DNA of 64,000 bases from Bifidobacterium adolescentis ATCC 15703 (GCF_000010425.1 NC_008618.1:923946-987945), one strand, 5' to 3'; shown: positions 36,899 to 47,401, numbered from the stretch's first letter. Notes: generated from the sequence alone by a model not told the origin. A program made the numbers and translations.

Positions 36899-37717
36899 AT
36901 GACCGCCGCAGCAACGTTCATGCCGACCGTCGGCCAGGCGAGGGAAGCGGGATTCTTCCCCAGCAGGCACACGGTCGAAATCGTCGACAACCGCATGCTG
37001 GCCGATGGCGTGTACCGATTGACATTCCGCGACGAATTCATCGCGGGACATGCCAAGCCGGCGCAGTTCGTCGACGTGTATTCCAACAATCCGAGCAGAC
37101 TGATGCCCCGCCCGTTCGGCGTGGCAGAAGTGGATGGCGATGAGGTGAGCCTTATCTTCGCCGTCGTCGGCAAAGGCACCGCCGAATTCTCCGAATTGCG
37201 TGCGGGCGACACCATTCGGGTGATGGGTCCTCTCGGCAACTCCTTCAACACCAAGGAGAACGCGAACTACGTGCTGGTGGCCGGCGGTCTCGGCGTGCCG
37301 CCGCTGGTGCGCGCCGCGCAGGCCATCGCCGAATCGGAGGGGTCGACGAGCACCGCGGTGTTCGGATACCGCAACGTGCGTTTCGGAGACGGATACGTCG
37401 GCCGGTACGCGGACAAGACATACAGCATCGACGAATCCGAAGGCAATGTCGTAACGCTCCTTGACCGTATTGAAAATGAACTGGTGAACGGCGAGCTGAA
37501 GCCGGTCATCCTCTCATGCGGGCCGTTGCCGATGATGAAGGCCGTCGCCGCATGGGCGGCGAAACGCGGCATCGAGGCACAGCTGAGCTTGGAACAGCGC
37601 ATGGGCTGCGGATACGGCACATGCGTGCTGTGCACCGTCGACACCGCCGAAGGACGATTGAAGGTCTGCTCGGACGGACCTGTGTTCACCCGCGAACAAT
37701 TGGGATGGGGGGAGTGA
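36899..37717 (+). CDS. pyrK: Dihydroorotate dehydrogenase electron transfer subunit
   Basis: This 272-residue iron-sulfur flavoprotein passes electrons from PyrD to NAD. An FAD-binding domain (RPFGVAEVDG) and an NAD-binding Rossmann-like domain (LVAGGLGVPPLV) precede the [2Fe-2S] cysteines in CGYGTCVLC and the final Cys of LKVC. It pairs with class 1B PyrD. Start ATG with AAAGGGAG upstream. The stop lies five bases before the pyrD ATG. Confidence 0.93.
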   Translation: MTAAATFMPTVGQAREAGFFPSRHTVEIVDNRMLADGVYRLTFRDEFIAGHAKPAQFVDVYSNNPSRLMPRPFGVAEVDGDEVSLIFAVVGKGTAEFSELRAGDTIRVMGPLGNSFNTKENANYVLVAGGLGVPPLVRAAQAIAESEGSTSTAVFGYRNVRFGDGYVGRYADKTYSIDESEGNVVTLLDRIENELVNGELKPVILSCGPLPMMKAVAAWAAKRGIEAQLSLEQRMGCGYGTCVLCTVDTAEGRLKVCSDGPVFTREQLGWGE

Positions 37718-37719
37718 GC

Positions 37720-38667
37720 ATGACCGCAGAACAACATGCGAACCTGTACGAACAGCACGAATGGAAGCATCCCACCCAGGTGGCTGGTATCCCGTGGAAG
37801 AATCCGGTGGCGACCGCTTCCGGCACGTTCCAATATGCTGCCGTGCGCTGGTTCTATGACGTGAGCCAGCTGGGCGCCGTCACCACTAAAGGCGTGTCTC
37901 CGGTGCCATGGGAAGGCAATCCTGGCATCCGTACTGCGGAAGGCCCCTCCAGCAACATCAACGCCGTCGGCCTGCAGAATCCCGGCGTGGACCATTACCT
38001 TGAGGACGATCTGCCGAAACTCAAGGCCATCAACGCCACCGTCATCGCCAACGTCGCCGGACACTGCGACGACGACTACGCGGAAGTCGTGTCCAAGCTC
38101 GACGATTCCCCGGCCGACATGCTGGAAATCAACGTGAGCTGTCCGAACGTGTCCGCAGGCGGCATGAGCGTCGGCACCGACCCGGTGGCTTTGAGCCGCC
38201 TCATCACCAGACTGCGCAAGCTCACCGACAAGAAGATGATCGTCAAACTCACCCCGAACGTCACCGACATCACCGTGCCGGCACGAGCCGCGGTGGAAAG
38301 CGGAGCCGACGCATTGAGCCTGATCAACACGCTGCTCGGCATGCGCATCAACATCCGCACCGGCGAGCCGGTCATCACGCACGTCACCGGCGGCGTGTCC
38401 GGCCCGGCCGTCCTGCCGGTCGGACTGGCCGCGGTATGGCGCGTGCGCGCCGCATTGCCAGAAATACCGATCATCGGCATCGGAGGCATCGACTCCGGCG
38501 AGACCGCGCTCGAATACCTGTATGCCGGCGCCAACGCCGTCGAAGTCGGCGCGGCCGCATTGTTCGAGCCGACCGCGCCGCTGCGCGTGGCCCGCGAACT
38601 CGACGATCTGCTCGACGAACGTCCCGAACTCGCCGACAAGCTCGCCAAAGGCGAGACCTGGCGCTGA
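37720..38667 (+). CDS. pyrD: Dihydroorotate dehydrogenase, class 1B
   Basis: This 315-residue FMN TIM-barrel enzyme oxidises dihydroorotate to orotate. The catalytic cysteine is in INVSCPN, and KLTPN and IGIGGID contact FMN. The class 1B assignment rests on the neighbouring pyrK. The ATG at 37720 has a run of Gs (GGGGGGAG) five bases upstream; GTG at 37714 is an alternative that adds two residues. It is separated from pyrE by 36 bp. Confidence 0.94.
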   Translation: MTAEQHANLYEQHEWKHPTQVAGIPWKNPVATASGTFQYAAVRWFYDVSQLGAVTTKGVSPVPWEGNPGIRTAEGPSSNINAVGLQNPGVDHYLEDDLPKLKAINATVIANVAGHCDDDYAEVVSKLDDSPADMLEINVSCPNVSAGGMSVGTDPVALSRLITRLRKLTDKKMIVKLTPNVTDITVPARAAVESGADALSLINTLLGMRINIRTGEPVITHVTGGVSGPAVLPVGLAAVWRVRAALPEIPIIGIGGIDSGETALEYLYAGANAVEVGAAALFEPTAPLRVARELDDLLDERPELADKLAKGETWR

Positions 38668-38703
38668 AATTTCGTAATCGATCAATGTAAGGAGAACAAG
38701 CAA

Positions 38704-39399
38704 ATGACCGCATCGCTCGACCATCGTTTCACCGAGTTCCTGCTGGAATCGCAGGCGTTGAAATTCGGCGAGTTCACATTGAAGTCCGGCCGCAAGTCGC
38801 CGTACTTCATCAACGCCGGCGCATTCAACGACGGACGCAAGATCGCCCGTCTCGGCGCGTTCTACGCCGAGAAGATTGTCGAGGAGATCGAGGCGGGCAA
38901 CCTGCCCAAGGATGTCGACACCGTGTTCGGCCCTGCCTACAAGGGCATCCCGCTGGGCGTGTCCACCGCCATCGCGCTGACGTCCGCCCATGGCATGGAG
39001 GTCGGCTACACCTTCGACCGCAAGGAGAAGAAGGACCATGGCGACGGCGGCATGATGGTCGGCACGCAGCTTGCGGACGGCATGAAGGTCCTGCTCGTCG
39101 ACGACGTGATGACCGCCGGCACCGCTGTGCGCGAGGTCATCCCGAAGCTCAAGGCCGAGGCGAACGTCGAGGTCATCGGCCTGGTACTGAGCGTGGACCG
39201 CATGGAGAAGACCAAGGATTCCGACACGTCCGCGGTGAAGGCCGTCGAAGCCGAATTCGGCTTCCCGGTGTTCGCCATCGCCAACGTGAAGGAGATCTTC
39301 GAAGCCGGCCAGCGCATCCAGAACGCCGACGGCACCCCGTACGTCACACCGGAGATCAAGGCCGCCGCCGACGCGTACCTGGAACAGTACGGCGCCTGA
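38704..39399 (+). CDS. pyrE: Orotate phosphoribosyltransferase
   Basis: This 231-residue enzyme joins orotate to PRPP to give OMP. The PRPP-binding motif is [12 protein letters not shown] near residue 130, and YFINAG is at the N-terminus. It is the last gene of the pyr cluster, started by TAAGGAGAACAAGCAA-ATG. A terminator lies 57 bp downstream. Confidence 0.95.
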   Translation: MTASLDHRFTEFLLESQALKFGEFTLKSGRKSPYFINAGAFNDGRKIARLGAFYAEKIVEEIEAGNLPKDVDTVFGPAYKGIPLGVSTAIALTSAHGMEVGYTFDRKEKKDHGDGGMMVGTQLADGMKVLLVDDVMTAGTAVREVIPKLKAEANVEVIGLVLSVDRMEKTKDSDTSAVKAVEAEFGFPVFAIANVKEIFEAGQRIQNADGTPYVTPEIKAAADAYLEQYGA

Positions 39400-39455
39400 C
39401 TGCGGCGTTCGCGCTGAACCGCGCTCATCGGCTGTTATAATCTCGGATATGACAG

Positions 39456-39497
39456 AAAGGCACTGTGCTGCTTTCGGGCAGTACAGTGCCTTTTCGT
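39456..39497 (+). terminator. Intrinsic terminator of the pyr operon
   Basis: AAAGGCACTGT (39456-39466) pairs perfectly with ACAGTGCCTTT (39483-39493), with further pairing in the loop. TTTTC follows. On the minus strand it may also end the LysR transcript. Confidence 0.85.
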
Positions 39498-39518
39498 TGT
39501 GGTTCCTCTGTTCCGGGG

Positions 39519-40441
39519 TCAGTCGATGAGCGTGTAGCCGTGGCTGGCGACCACCGACTTGAGCTTCTCCAAGTACGTTTCGGCGGCCTTGGACAGCTTC
39601 GCGCGCTCATTGGTGATCCATCCGACAAGCATCGTCTCATCGGTGTCGAGCGGCACGGTGACGATCTTCTCGTTGTTGAGATCGCCGTTGTCGATGCCGG
39701 TGCATACCGTGTAGCCGTTCAGGCCGATGATGAAGTTCAGAATCGTGGCGCGGTCGGTCACGTTGATCTGCTTGGGGGAGTACTCCGGCCAGACGGCCTC
39801 CTCCGCGAAGAAGAAGCTGCCTTCCTCGCCCTGCTCGTATTGGATGAACGGGAACGGCTTCAGATCGTCCATGGTGACCTTCTTCTTGCCGGCCAGCGGA
39901 TTGTCGCGCGAGATGAACACGTGCAACGGCGCGCGGAACAGCGGATGGAACTCGAGATGCTTCTCGCGCAGCAGCTTGCCGATCACGTCCTTGTTGAAGT
40001 CGGACAGGTAGATGATGCCGATCTCCGAAAGCATGTTCGCCACCTGGTTGATGATGTCCTTCGTGCGGGTCTCGCGGATGGTGGACTCGTATTCGTCGGA
40101 TTTGGTGGATCGATCATCTCCACGAACGCCTCCACGGCGAACATGTAATGCTGCGTGGACACGGAGCACAGCTGTTTGCGGGGTTTCGCGTTCTTGTACC
40201 GTTCCTCCAGCAGCGACGCCTGATCGAGGACCTGACGCGCGTAGGTGAGGAATTCCGCGCCGTCCACGGTCAACGCGATGCCTTGGGAGGAACGGGTGAA
40301 GATCTCGATGCCGAGCTCGTTCTCAAGCTCCTTCACCGAGGAGCTCAACGCGGGCTGGGATACGTACAGCTCGTGCGAGGCCTCGTTCATGGAGCCGCAT
40401 TCCACTATTTTGACGATGTATTTCAGCTGAAGGAGGGTCAT
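39519..40441 (-). pseudogene. LysR-family transcriptional regulator, frameshifted
   Basis: Two overlapping frames together encode one LysR-type regulator. The N-terminal helix-turn-helix (LLQLKYIVKIVECGSMNE, then SQPALSSSVKELE) runs in frame from 40441 to about 40,110. The effector-binding domain (STIRETRTKDI onward) runs in another frame from about 40,110 to the stop at 39519. The break falls at a GATCGATC tandem (40108-40115); one more GATC unit would restore a continuous frame. It is therefore a pseudogene, a slippage variant or a sequencing error. The effector is unknown. It is convergent with the pyr operon. Confidence 0.7.
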
Positions 40442-40449
40442 AACGCCCA

Positions 40450-40455
40450 TTTATA
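40450..40455 (-). promoter_or_regulatory. Putative -10 of the LysR gene
   Basis: TATAAA on the minus strand lies eight bases before the ATG at 40441, which has no Shine-Dalgarno, so the transcript may be leaderless. Upstream, CGTCG and CGACG flank TTTACGAAA, possibly an autoregulatory dyad. Confidence 0.4.
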
Positions 40456-40602
40456 CCAGCGTCGCTTTACGAAACGACGATTTATAGCGCTTCGTTTTGC
40501 ATAGTGGACACGCGGTCGGTGGATGTGCGGCCTACAGCGGACGATGATATGGGCGCATGGCCGAGGCCCGTTCCGCGGGACGCAGGCGCACGTCCGCCGC
40601 GC

Positions 40603-41238
40603 TCACACGCGCACGCCCAAGGATTCCAGGTCCCTGCGCGCCTGGTCGGCGTCGACGAAACGGAAGGCGTGCATGCCGGCCGACCGCGCCCCGGCGACGT
40701 TCTTCGCGGTGTCGTCGAGGAACACGCTGCTCTCGGGGCTTAGGCCGAAACGGCTCATCGCCAGTTCGTAGATGTCGGCGTTCGGCTTGTGCATCTTCTC
40801 CACGCCGGAGACGACGGTGCCCTGCAGCAGTTCGGCAAGCTGCGGGAACTTCTCGAATGCGAAATGGAACGTCTCATGGGACCAATTCGTCAATCCCCAC
40901 ACGCCATAGCCGGCCGCCTTCAGATCGCGCAGCAGCCGCTCCATGCCGGGCAGCATGCGTGGCAGCGCGTCGTCGTAATGCGCGATGTAATAACGGAAGA
41001 TCCCGGCGACGCGTTCTCCCTGCTCGGCCACCACATCGGGCCATATCGAATCGAAGTCCTCCCCGGCGTCCATACGGTCCTCGTATCCGAAGAAGCCGCA
41101 GGGGTCGTCGTCGGCGCAGATGCGGTCGACGGTCGCGTCGTCGAATCTGCCTTCAAGACATGCCCGTGTCCGCCAATCCAGCAACACTCCGCAGAAATCG
41201 AAAACGACGTCGGTGATGGTCGGAACTGCAACGGTCAT
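40603..41238 (-). CDS. HAD family hydrolase, YihX-like
   Basis: This 211-residue haloacid dehalogenase-type phosphatase has the nucleophile Asp14 in FDFCGVLLD. The residue two positions on is Cys rather than Asp, as in the YihX and epoxide-hydrolase-N-terminal groups. Motif II is LTNWS, Lys lies in MHKPNAD, and motif IV is FLDDTAKNV. Substrates may be sugar phosphates, but this is not readable from sequence. The ATG at 41238 has AAGAAGGG upstream; a longer start at 41292 lacks one. Confidence 0.85.
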   Translation of the reverse strand: MTVAVPTITDVVFDFCGVLLDWRTRACLEGRFDDATVDRICADDDPCGFFGYEDRMDAGEDFDSIWPDVVAEQGERVAGIFRYYIAHYDDALPRMLPGMERLLRDLKAAGYGVWGLTNWSHETFHFAFEKFPQLAELLQGTVVSGVEKMHKPNADIYELAMSRFGLSPESSVFLDDTAKNVAGARSAGMHAFRFVDADQARRDLESLGVRV

Positions 41239-41454
41239 CGGGAAACCCTTCTTGTAGCGTGCGTCTGTCTTCCGCCAGTGTACCGTACCCATGTTCGTGA
41301 AGGACGTTTTCGTCTTCGCATGCGGCGTTTCCTGAAAGTCATTGGGGCGGAAAGGCTCGCTTGGGTTTTGAAAAAGGCTAATCTAGACGTTTTCGGCGAT
41401 TGTGATGATTGTCATGCCGACCATTTCGAACATACAATCAATCCGAAATTAAAT

Positions 41455-41464
41455 CAACATGTTG
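41455..41464. promoter_or_regulatory. Palindrome upstream of the MacB-like operon
   Basis: CAACATGTTG is a perfect 10-bp palindrome 49 bp before the ATPase ATG. The preceding 90 bp are AT-rich compared with the surroundings, and GATTGT and ACAATC occur there as a loose dyad. A repressor site is possible. Confidence 0.3.
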
Positions 41465-41512
41465 TCTGAATAGACGGGTGTCCTAGTGGAAAGCATTAGG
41501 AAGGGGCCGACG

Positions 41513-42214
41513 ATGGCATATATCGAAATGGTGCACAGCTTCAAGCGCTACCATATGGGCGACATCACAATCACCGCCAACAACGATGTGAGTTTCGGCA
41601 TCGAACGCGGCGAGCTTGCGATCATTCTGGGATCATCCGGAGCCGGCAAATCGACGGTGCTCAACATCCTGGGCGGCATGGACACGAATTCCGAAGGCAA
41701 GGTCATCATCGACGGCGTCGACATCTCGGACTTCGACGCGAAGCAACTGACCGATTACCGGCGCAACAACATCGGATTCGTATTCCAGTTCTACAATCTG
41801 GTGGCCAACCTCACCGCCAAGGAGAACGTGGAACTCGCCTCCGAACTCGTCAAGAACGTGGCCGATCCAGTGCAGACGCTGGTCGATGTGGGACTTGGCG
41901 ACCGCATCGACAATTTCCCCGCGCAGCTTTCCGGCGGCGAGCAGCAGCGCGTGGCCATCGCGAGAGCCGTGGCGAAGAACCCGAAGATCCTGCTATGCGA
42001 CGAACCGACCGGCGCGCTCGACTACCATACCGGCAAGCAGGTGCTCCGCATCCTGCAGGACATGAGCCGCAAACGCGGGGCGACGGTGGTGATCGTGACG
42101 CACAACTCCGCGATCGCCCCCATCGCGGACAGGGTGATCCGCATGCACGACGCCCGCGTCAAATCAATCGAAACCAACGAGCATCCGATGGACATCGAGG
42201 AGCTGGAATGGTGA
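41513..42214 (+). CDS. MacB/LolD-like ABC exporter ATP-binding protein
   Basis: This 233-residue ATPase has Walker [10 protein letters not shown] near residue 40, the characteristic [10 protein letters not shown]-loop near 93, signature LSGGEQQR near 142 and [11 protein letters not shown] for Walker B. This is the type that powers FtsX-fold permeases (MacB, LolCDE). It overlaps the following permease gene by 7 bp, so the two make one transporter. The ATG at 41513 follows GGAAGGGGCC. A gap-free paralogue of the same length lies at 47402. Confidence 0.9.
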   Translation: MAYIEMVHSFKRYHMGDITITANNDVSFGIERGELAIILGSSGAGKSTVLNILGGMDTNSEGKVIIDGVDISDFDAKQLTDYRRNNIGFVFQFYNLVANLTAKENVELASELVKNVADPVQTLVDVGLGDRIDNFPAQLSGGEQQRVAIARAVAKNPKILLCDEPTGALDYHTGKQVLRILQDMSRKRGATVVIVTHNSAIAPIADRVIRMHDARVKSIETNEHPMDIEELEW

Positions 42215-45200
42215 AACGCATGCTGTGGAAGGACATCCGGCAAACACTGTCCAAGTCGAAAGGCCGGGTCGTGTCCATCGTATGCCTCATGGCGCTTGGC
42301 TCATTCGCGCTGGTGGGACTGAAGGTCACCGGGCCGGACATGCAGGCGACCGCCGCCGACTTCTACGGGCGTAACAACCTCGCCGACATCACCGTGGTCT
42401 CCAACTACGGCATCTCCAAAGACGACGAGAGGATCATCGGCAAGGCCGACGGCATCAAGGAAGTCGAATACGGGTACTTCAAGGACGTGGTCATCTCCGG
42501 CACCGACAGGAGCATGCGCATCTATTCCAAACCCGATGCCGTCTCCACCTATGACGTGACGGAAGGACGACTGCCGAAGCGGACCGGCGAAATCGCGTTG
42601 GACATGAAAGAACGCGACAGATTCGCCGTCGGCAGCACCTTGAACGTTACCGAGAAAACGGACATCGCAGGCGGCACCGTGCTACGCCACCACAAATTCA
42701 CCGTCGTCGGTTTCGTCCGGGCCAGCGAGACTCTGTCCTGCCTCAACATGGGACAATCCACGGCCGGCGGCGGCGAGCTCAAAGGCTATGCCGTGGCCGT
42801 TCCGGGAGAGTTCGATTCCGACGTGAAGATGATCGCCCGGGCGACCTACGAAGACACCGAGGGATTGGACTACTGGAGCGCCGAATACCGCGATGCCGTG
42901 CAGAAGCATAAGGATCAGCTCGTGACGTTGCTCGCGAACCAGCCAAAAGCCCGCGAAGCGACGATACGCAGCCAACAGCGCAAGAAAATCGACGAGGCCA
43001 AGGACAAAGTCAAAACATCCAAACAGCAGCTTGCCGACGCGCAACGGCAGCTGGACGATGCCAAACAGCAGATCGACAACGCCAAGGACCAGTTGAGCGA
43101 AGGCAGCGCCGAGGCAGTGGAGGAAGGGTCGGCGGCCGCGGCCCAGCTGGCCACGGCGCAAGCGCAACTGGCCTCGGCCAACGCGTCGGTCGCCTCCGGA
43201 CAGACGCAACTGCAGGCGGCACAGACGCAACTGGCTCAAGGACAGAACCAGCTCTCCGATTCATGGAACCAGCTGGCGAACGGCAAAACGCAGCTGGACG
43301 CGGCGCGAGAACAACTCGAAACAAGCAAAACCGTGCTCGACAAAGTCGGCGCGACGCTCGGCAAATGGGAACAGACCGGCATCACCGGCAAACTCTACGA
43401 ACAAATACGCGGCAAATACGACATGGCGATCAACCAGTACAACGAAGCCTGCGCCGAATACAACAGACAGCTGAACGCCTACAATGCGGGACTGCAACAA
43501 TACCAGAACGCCGTAGCGCGGCTCGACCAAGGCTCGCAGGCGTATCGGAGCAATGCGGACAATCTCGCACAGGCATCCAAACAGATGGCCGAAAAACAAA
43601 ACGAGCTCGGCAAAGCGGTGTCGCAGGCCGGCAAGCAAGTCGCAGACGGCGTCACGCAGCTTATCCAAGGCCAGAGGGACATCGACAAGGCCGAAACGGA
43701 ATACCAGAGCAAACTCGCCGAATTCAACGCGCAGAAGCCCGAAGCCGAACGCAAGATATCCGAAGCCGAACGGCAGATAACCCTCGCCGAGGAGAAGATC
43801 GACAATCTCACAGTCCCGGCCTATTCCGTCAGCGGCCGCCGCGAAGGCCCGACCTCGCAAGGCTACCGCGTGTACATGGTCATCGAAGGCATCGTGGCGA
43901 AACTGGCGGACATCTTCCCGATCTTCCTCTACTTCGTCGCGGCGCTCGTCACCTTCAGCACCATGGGACGCATGGTGGACGAGGAACGCACCAATTCCGG
44001 AACGTTGAAGGCGCTCGGCTACGGCAACGCGGATGTGATGCTCAAATTCACCGTATACGGATTCGCCGCATCCACCCTGGGCACATGCATCGGCGTGCTC
44101 GCCGGCCACACGCTGCTGCCGCTTATCGTCGCCCACGCATACAGCGCGGGATTCACCATGCCGGACATCATGCTCAAATTCCACCCCTGGATCACCATGG
44201 CCGCATTCGCACTTGCATGGATAAGCGCCGTCGTGCCGTCATGGCTGGCCGCGTCCAAGGAACTGCGCGAAAAACCGGCGAGCCTACTGCTGCCCAAGCC
44301 GCCGGCCAAAGGCTCGAAAATTCTTTTGGAACATTTCCCACCACTATGGAACCGTCTGAATTTCACACACAAAGTGACCGCCCGTAACATCTTCCGATAC
44401 AAAACACGCATGTTCATGACGATCTTCGGCGTATGCGGAGCGGTATTCCTGCTGACGGCCGGCCTCGCCGTCCAATCCTCGATCGGACAGATAGGAAACC
44501 GACAGTTCGAGGAACTCATCCACTACGACCTGATCGTCGCCGAGGAATCCGACACCAACAGCGCGCAACGCGAGGAAATCGCCACGACGCTGAAGGGCAA
44601 AACCGTCCAATCCTCGACAGCGGTGCGCTACGAGGAACTGTCGAAAACCGCAGGCAAGGAGAACGATAAGCAGTCGATCACCCTGCTGGCCATCGACGAC
44701 GCATACAACTTCAACGAATACCTGACATTACGCGACCGCAAAACACACCAACCACAGATACTGGTCAACAATGGCGCGGTAATCTCCGAACGGCTCGCCG
44801 AAATGCTCAACGTCTCGGTCGGCGACACCTTCACGGTAAACGACGAAAACGGCGCGCAACGCACCATCAAAGTCGCCGGCATCAGCGAAATGTACATCGG
44901 CCATTTCATATTCATGAACGCGCAATGCTACGAACACGTGTTCGGCGACCAGTACAGCACAAACGCATACATGGTCGGACTGAAAGACCACAGCAACGCC
45001 AACACGGAACGCCAAGGCGCCAAATTCATGAAACTGGCCGCCGTGCGCGGCGTCGTGCAGAACACGACGCAGAAGAACATGGTGTCCACAATCGTGGGAT
45101 CGCTCAACCAGATCATGGAAGTGCTGATTCTCGTGGCCGTGCTGCTGGCCGTGGTGATCCTCTACGACCTGACCAACCTCAACGTGTCGGAACGCATACG

Positions 45201-45504
45201 CGAGCTATCCACGATCAAAGTGCTCGGCTTCCACACCAGCGAGACCACGATGTACATCTACCGCGAAACGATCCTGCTGTCACTGCTGGGCATACTCGCC
45301 GGATACGGCTTCGGAGAATGGCTGCACCGATACATCATCACCGAAGTGCCACCCGACGAAGTCATGTTCGACCTCGCCATCAGCTGGATCGCATTGGCGG
45401 CCCCGGCCATCGTCGTGGCCGTGGTACTAGCCGTGCTCGGCTGGATCGTATACCGCCAGCTCGAAACGGTGGACATGCTCGAAGCACTGAAATCAGTGGA
45501 ATGA
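42208..45504 (+). CDS. FtsX-like ABC permease with large extracellular coiled coil
   Basis: This 1098-residue membrane protein has one N-terminal helix (about 18-40), a long extracellular region with alanine/glutamine-rich coiled coil (about 260-370 and 400-535), then an FtsX domain (helices at about 565-590, 615-645 and 660-680), a second extracellular domain and a C-terminal FtsX domain (about 970-1095). The ends of the two halves match MacB-type exporters. The coiled coil is reminiscent of YhgE-type proteins. The ATG at 42208 overlaps the ATPase stop. The cargo is unknown. Confidence 0.85.
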   Translation: MVKRMLWKDIRQTLSKSKGRVVSIVCLMALGSFALVGLKVTGPDMQATAADFYGRNNLADITVVSNYGISKDDERIIGKADGIKEVEYGYFKDVVISGTDRSMRIYSKPDAVSTYDVTEGRLPKRTGEIALDMKERDRFAVGSTLNVTEKTDIAGGTVLRHHKFTVVGFVRASETLSCLNMGQSTAGGGELKGYAVAVPGEFDSDVKMIARATYEDTEGLDYWSAEYRDAVQKHKDQLVTLLANQPKAREATIRSQQRKKIDEAKDKVKTSKQQLADAQRQLDDAKQQIDNAKDQLSEGSAEAVEEGSAAAAQLATAQAQLASANASVASGQTQLQAAQTQLAQGQNQLSDSWNQLANGKTQLDAAREQLETSKTVLDKVGATLGKWEQTGITGKLYEQIRGKYDMAINQYNEACAEYNRQLNAYNAGLQQYQNAVARLDQGSQAYRSNADNLAQASKQMAEKQNELGKAVSQAGKQVADGVTQLIQGQRDIDKAETEYQSKLAEFNAQKPEAERKISEAERQITLAEEKIDNLTVPAYSVSGRREGPTSQGYRVYMVIEGIVAKLADIFPIFLYFVAALVTFSTMGRMVDEERTNSGTLKALGYGNADVMLKFTVYGFAASTLGTCIGVLAGHTLLPLIVAHAYSAGFTMPDIMLKFHPWITMAAFALAWISAVVPSWLAASKELREKPASLLLPKPPAKGSKILLEHFPPLWNRLNFTHKVTARNIFRYKTRMFMTIFGVCGAVFLLTAGLAVQSSIGQIGNRQFEELIHYDLIVAEESDTNSAQREEIATTLKGKTVQSSTAVRYEELSKTAGKENDKQSITLLAIDDAYNFNEYLTLRDRKTHQPQILVNNGAVISERLAEMLNVSVGDTFTVNDENGAQRTIKVAGISEMYIGHFIFMNAQCYEHVFGDQYSTNAYMVGLKDHSNANTERQGAKFMKLAAVRGVVQNTTQKNMVSTIVGSLNQIMEVLILVAVLLAVVILYDLTNLNVSERIRELSTIKVLGFHTSETTMYIYRETILLSLLGILAGYGFGEWLHRYIITEVPPDEVMFDLAISWIALAAPAIVVAVVLAVLGWIVYRQLETVDMLEALKSVE

Positions 45505-45519
45505 CCCTCCACGAAACGG

Positions 45520-47295
45520 TCAGCGGAGCAGCTCGCCAAAAGCCCGGGGAACAGCCGCGACGACATCACCGGCAACAATCGGATGCCCGATCGCGCTCGC
45601 CGGAGTCTTGCCCGCATGCCCATACAGATGCGGACGATGCCATCCGCGCTGCTCCGACCCGCTGGCCATCGCGCCGGCAAGCCCATGCATATACGCGGCG
45701 GCCGCGGCGACCTCCGGAACCAAAGCCGGATCGTCGGACAGCATGTCGTCCTGCTGCGCCAGCAACGCGCCCAACACGCCGGCCAGCACATCGCCCGAAC
45801 CGGCGGTGGCCATCCAGGCAGGCGCGCGCCCGGACAGGATGATCCGCGTGTTCCCATCTCCATCAGCTCCAACCACAATGGTGACCGCGCCCTTAAGCAG
45901 CACCGTGGCCCCCGTAAGCTCATGCGCGCGCAACGCCGCCCGCAATGGCCGGGCCTCCACCCACTGCCTGGAAACAACATCAGCCATATCGGCATCCAAC
46001 CGATTCAGCAATGCGGCCAATTCGCCGGCATGCGGAGTGATAACGACCTGCGGCACAACATGGCACGGCAGCAAATCCAACGCGCCGGCATCAACCACAA
46101 TGGGAGGCATGCCCTCCGCCCGCTCGTTCCGCGAGCCATCGCCATCCTCCAACGCGTAATGATCCAGCAGCGCGGCAATGGTCGCACGCTGCATGTCATC
46201 ACCGGAAGCAACGTCACCCTCGGCGGGCACGCCGGATCCAACCACCCACGACTGCACCCGGCCCTTGCCCAACACAGCCTCCGGCAACACGGCCAATATC
46301 ATATCCTGCGCACGCTGCGGCCCCAGATAACGCACCATGCCCACATTCGCGCACGCCGCGGCCCTCGCCGACAACACGGCAGCACCCGGATACCGCGCCG
46401 AACCAGTCACCAAACCAACCACCCCACGCGAATACTTGCCATCCGCAAGAGACGGAAGACGAACCGAATCCGCCACAAAATCGCCATCCGTCATCTCGGC
46501 AAACGGAACAGCATCATCGACATCGAAACCGAAATCGACCAACGTGATCCGTCCGCAAGCATACGAAGCCGGCGGCACCATCGCACACGGCTTCATCGCA
46601 CCGAACGTCACCGTCACATCCGCAGGAATATACGGCCCCGGCAACGAACCATCATCAACACCCACACCCGACGGCGCATCGACGGCCACCACCAACGGCA
46701 AATCAGCGGAAGGGTCATTGTTCGGCAACGCAGGCTTGTCCGGCAACACGCCATCCATACCCAAAGACGAAGCCAACGTGCCAGCGACACCACGCAACGC
46801 GCCGGCCACGCCAATCCCCGTCATAGCATCAAGCACCACATGCGCACCCCGCGCACACTCGACCGCAGCCTGCAGCCGCTCACCAGCCTCACCCGCGGAA
46901 AAACCAGACGTGCACCCAGGAATATCAGCCGCCGGATCCAACACCAACACACGCCCACCCGCACGAACAAACTCCCTAAACGCATCCTCATGCAACGAAC
47001 GGCCAACAGCAACCGCGGTAACCTGCGCACCCTCACGCGCCAACTCAGCCCCCGCATACAAGCCATCGCCACCATTGTCCCCAGCGCCAGCCAACACCGT
47101 GACCCGCGCATCCTCAACATCCAAATCCTCATCATCAAGCAACGACAACGTCACACGAGCCACCGCAGAAGCAGCCATACGCATCAACGGCACACCATCA
47201 TCCAACAAAGGACGCTCCAACTGCCGGACAACATCGGCGGAATAGGAACTATACAACAACGTCTGCAAACGGTCGGCATCATCGGAGACATCCAT
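45520..47295 (-). CDS. nnr: Bifunctional NAD(P)H-hydrate epimerase/dehydratase
   Basis: This 591-residue protein repairs hydrated NAD(P)H. The N-terminal YjeF_N epimerase domain has GAGDNGGDG near residue 70, and the C-terminal ribokinase-like dehydratase domain has TPHAGE and ATAGSGDVLAG. The ATG at 47295 has GGGGAAGGAT upstream; GTG at 47334 would add 13 residues without one. It ends 15 bp from the convergent permease. Plus-strand composition is C- and A-rich across this gene although it is coded on the minus strand. Confidence 0.92.
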   Translation of the reverse strand: MDVSDDADRLQTLLYSSYSADVVRQLERPLLDDGVPLMRMAASAVARVTLSLLDDEDLDVEDARVTVLAGAGDNGGDGLYAGAELAREGAQVTAVAVGRSLHEDAFREFVRAGGRVLVLDPAADIPGCTSGFSAGEAGERLQAAVECARGAHVVLDAMTGIGVAGALRGVAGTLASSLGMDGVLPDKPALPNNDPSADLPLVVAVDAPSGVGVDDGSLPGPYIPADVTVTFGAMKPCAMVPPASYACGRITLVDFGFDVDDAVPFAEMTDGDFVADSVRLPSLADGKYSRGVVGLVTGSARYPGAAVLSARAAACANVGMVRYLGPQRAQDMILAVLPEAVLGKGRVQSWVVGSGVPAEGDVASGDDMQRATIAALLDHYALEDGDGSRNERAEGMPPIVVDAGALDLLPCHVVPQVVITPHAGELAALLNRLDADMADVVSRQWVEARPLRAALRAHELTGATVLLKGAVTIVVGADGDGNTRIILSGRAPAWMATAGSGDVLAGVLGALLAQQDDMLSDDPALVPEVAAAAAYMHGLAGAMASGSEQRGWHRPHLYGHAGKTPASAIGHPIVAGDVVAAVPRAFGELLR

Positions 47296-47401
47296 GGAAA
47301 ATCCTTCCCCTCGGCGTGGAACCACAAACACCACTTTAGTCGTATATTAAAAACAACAAACAAAAACGGCATGGACGCCAAACAAGAAAACGGAGCGGAA
47401 C

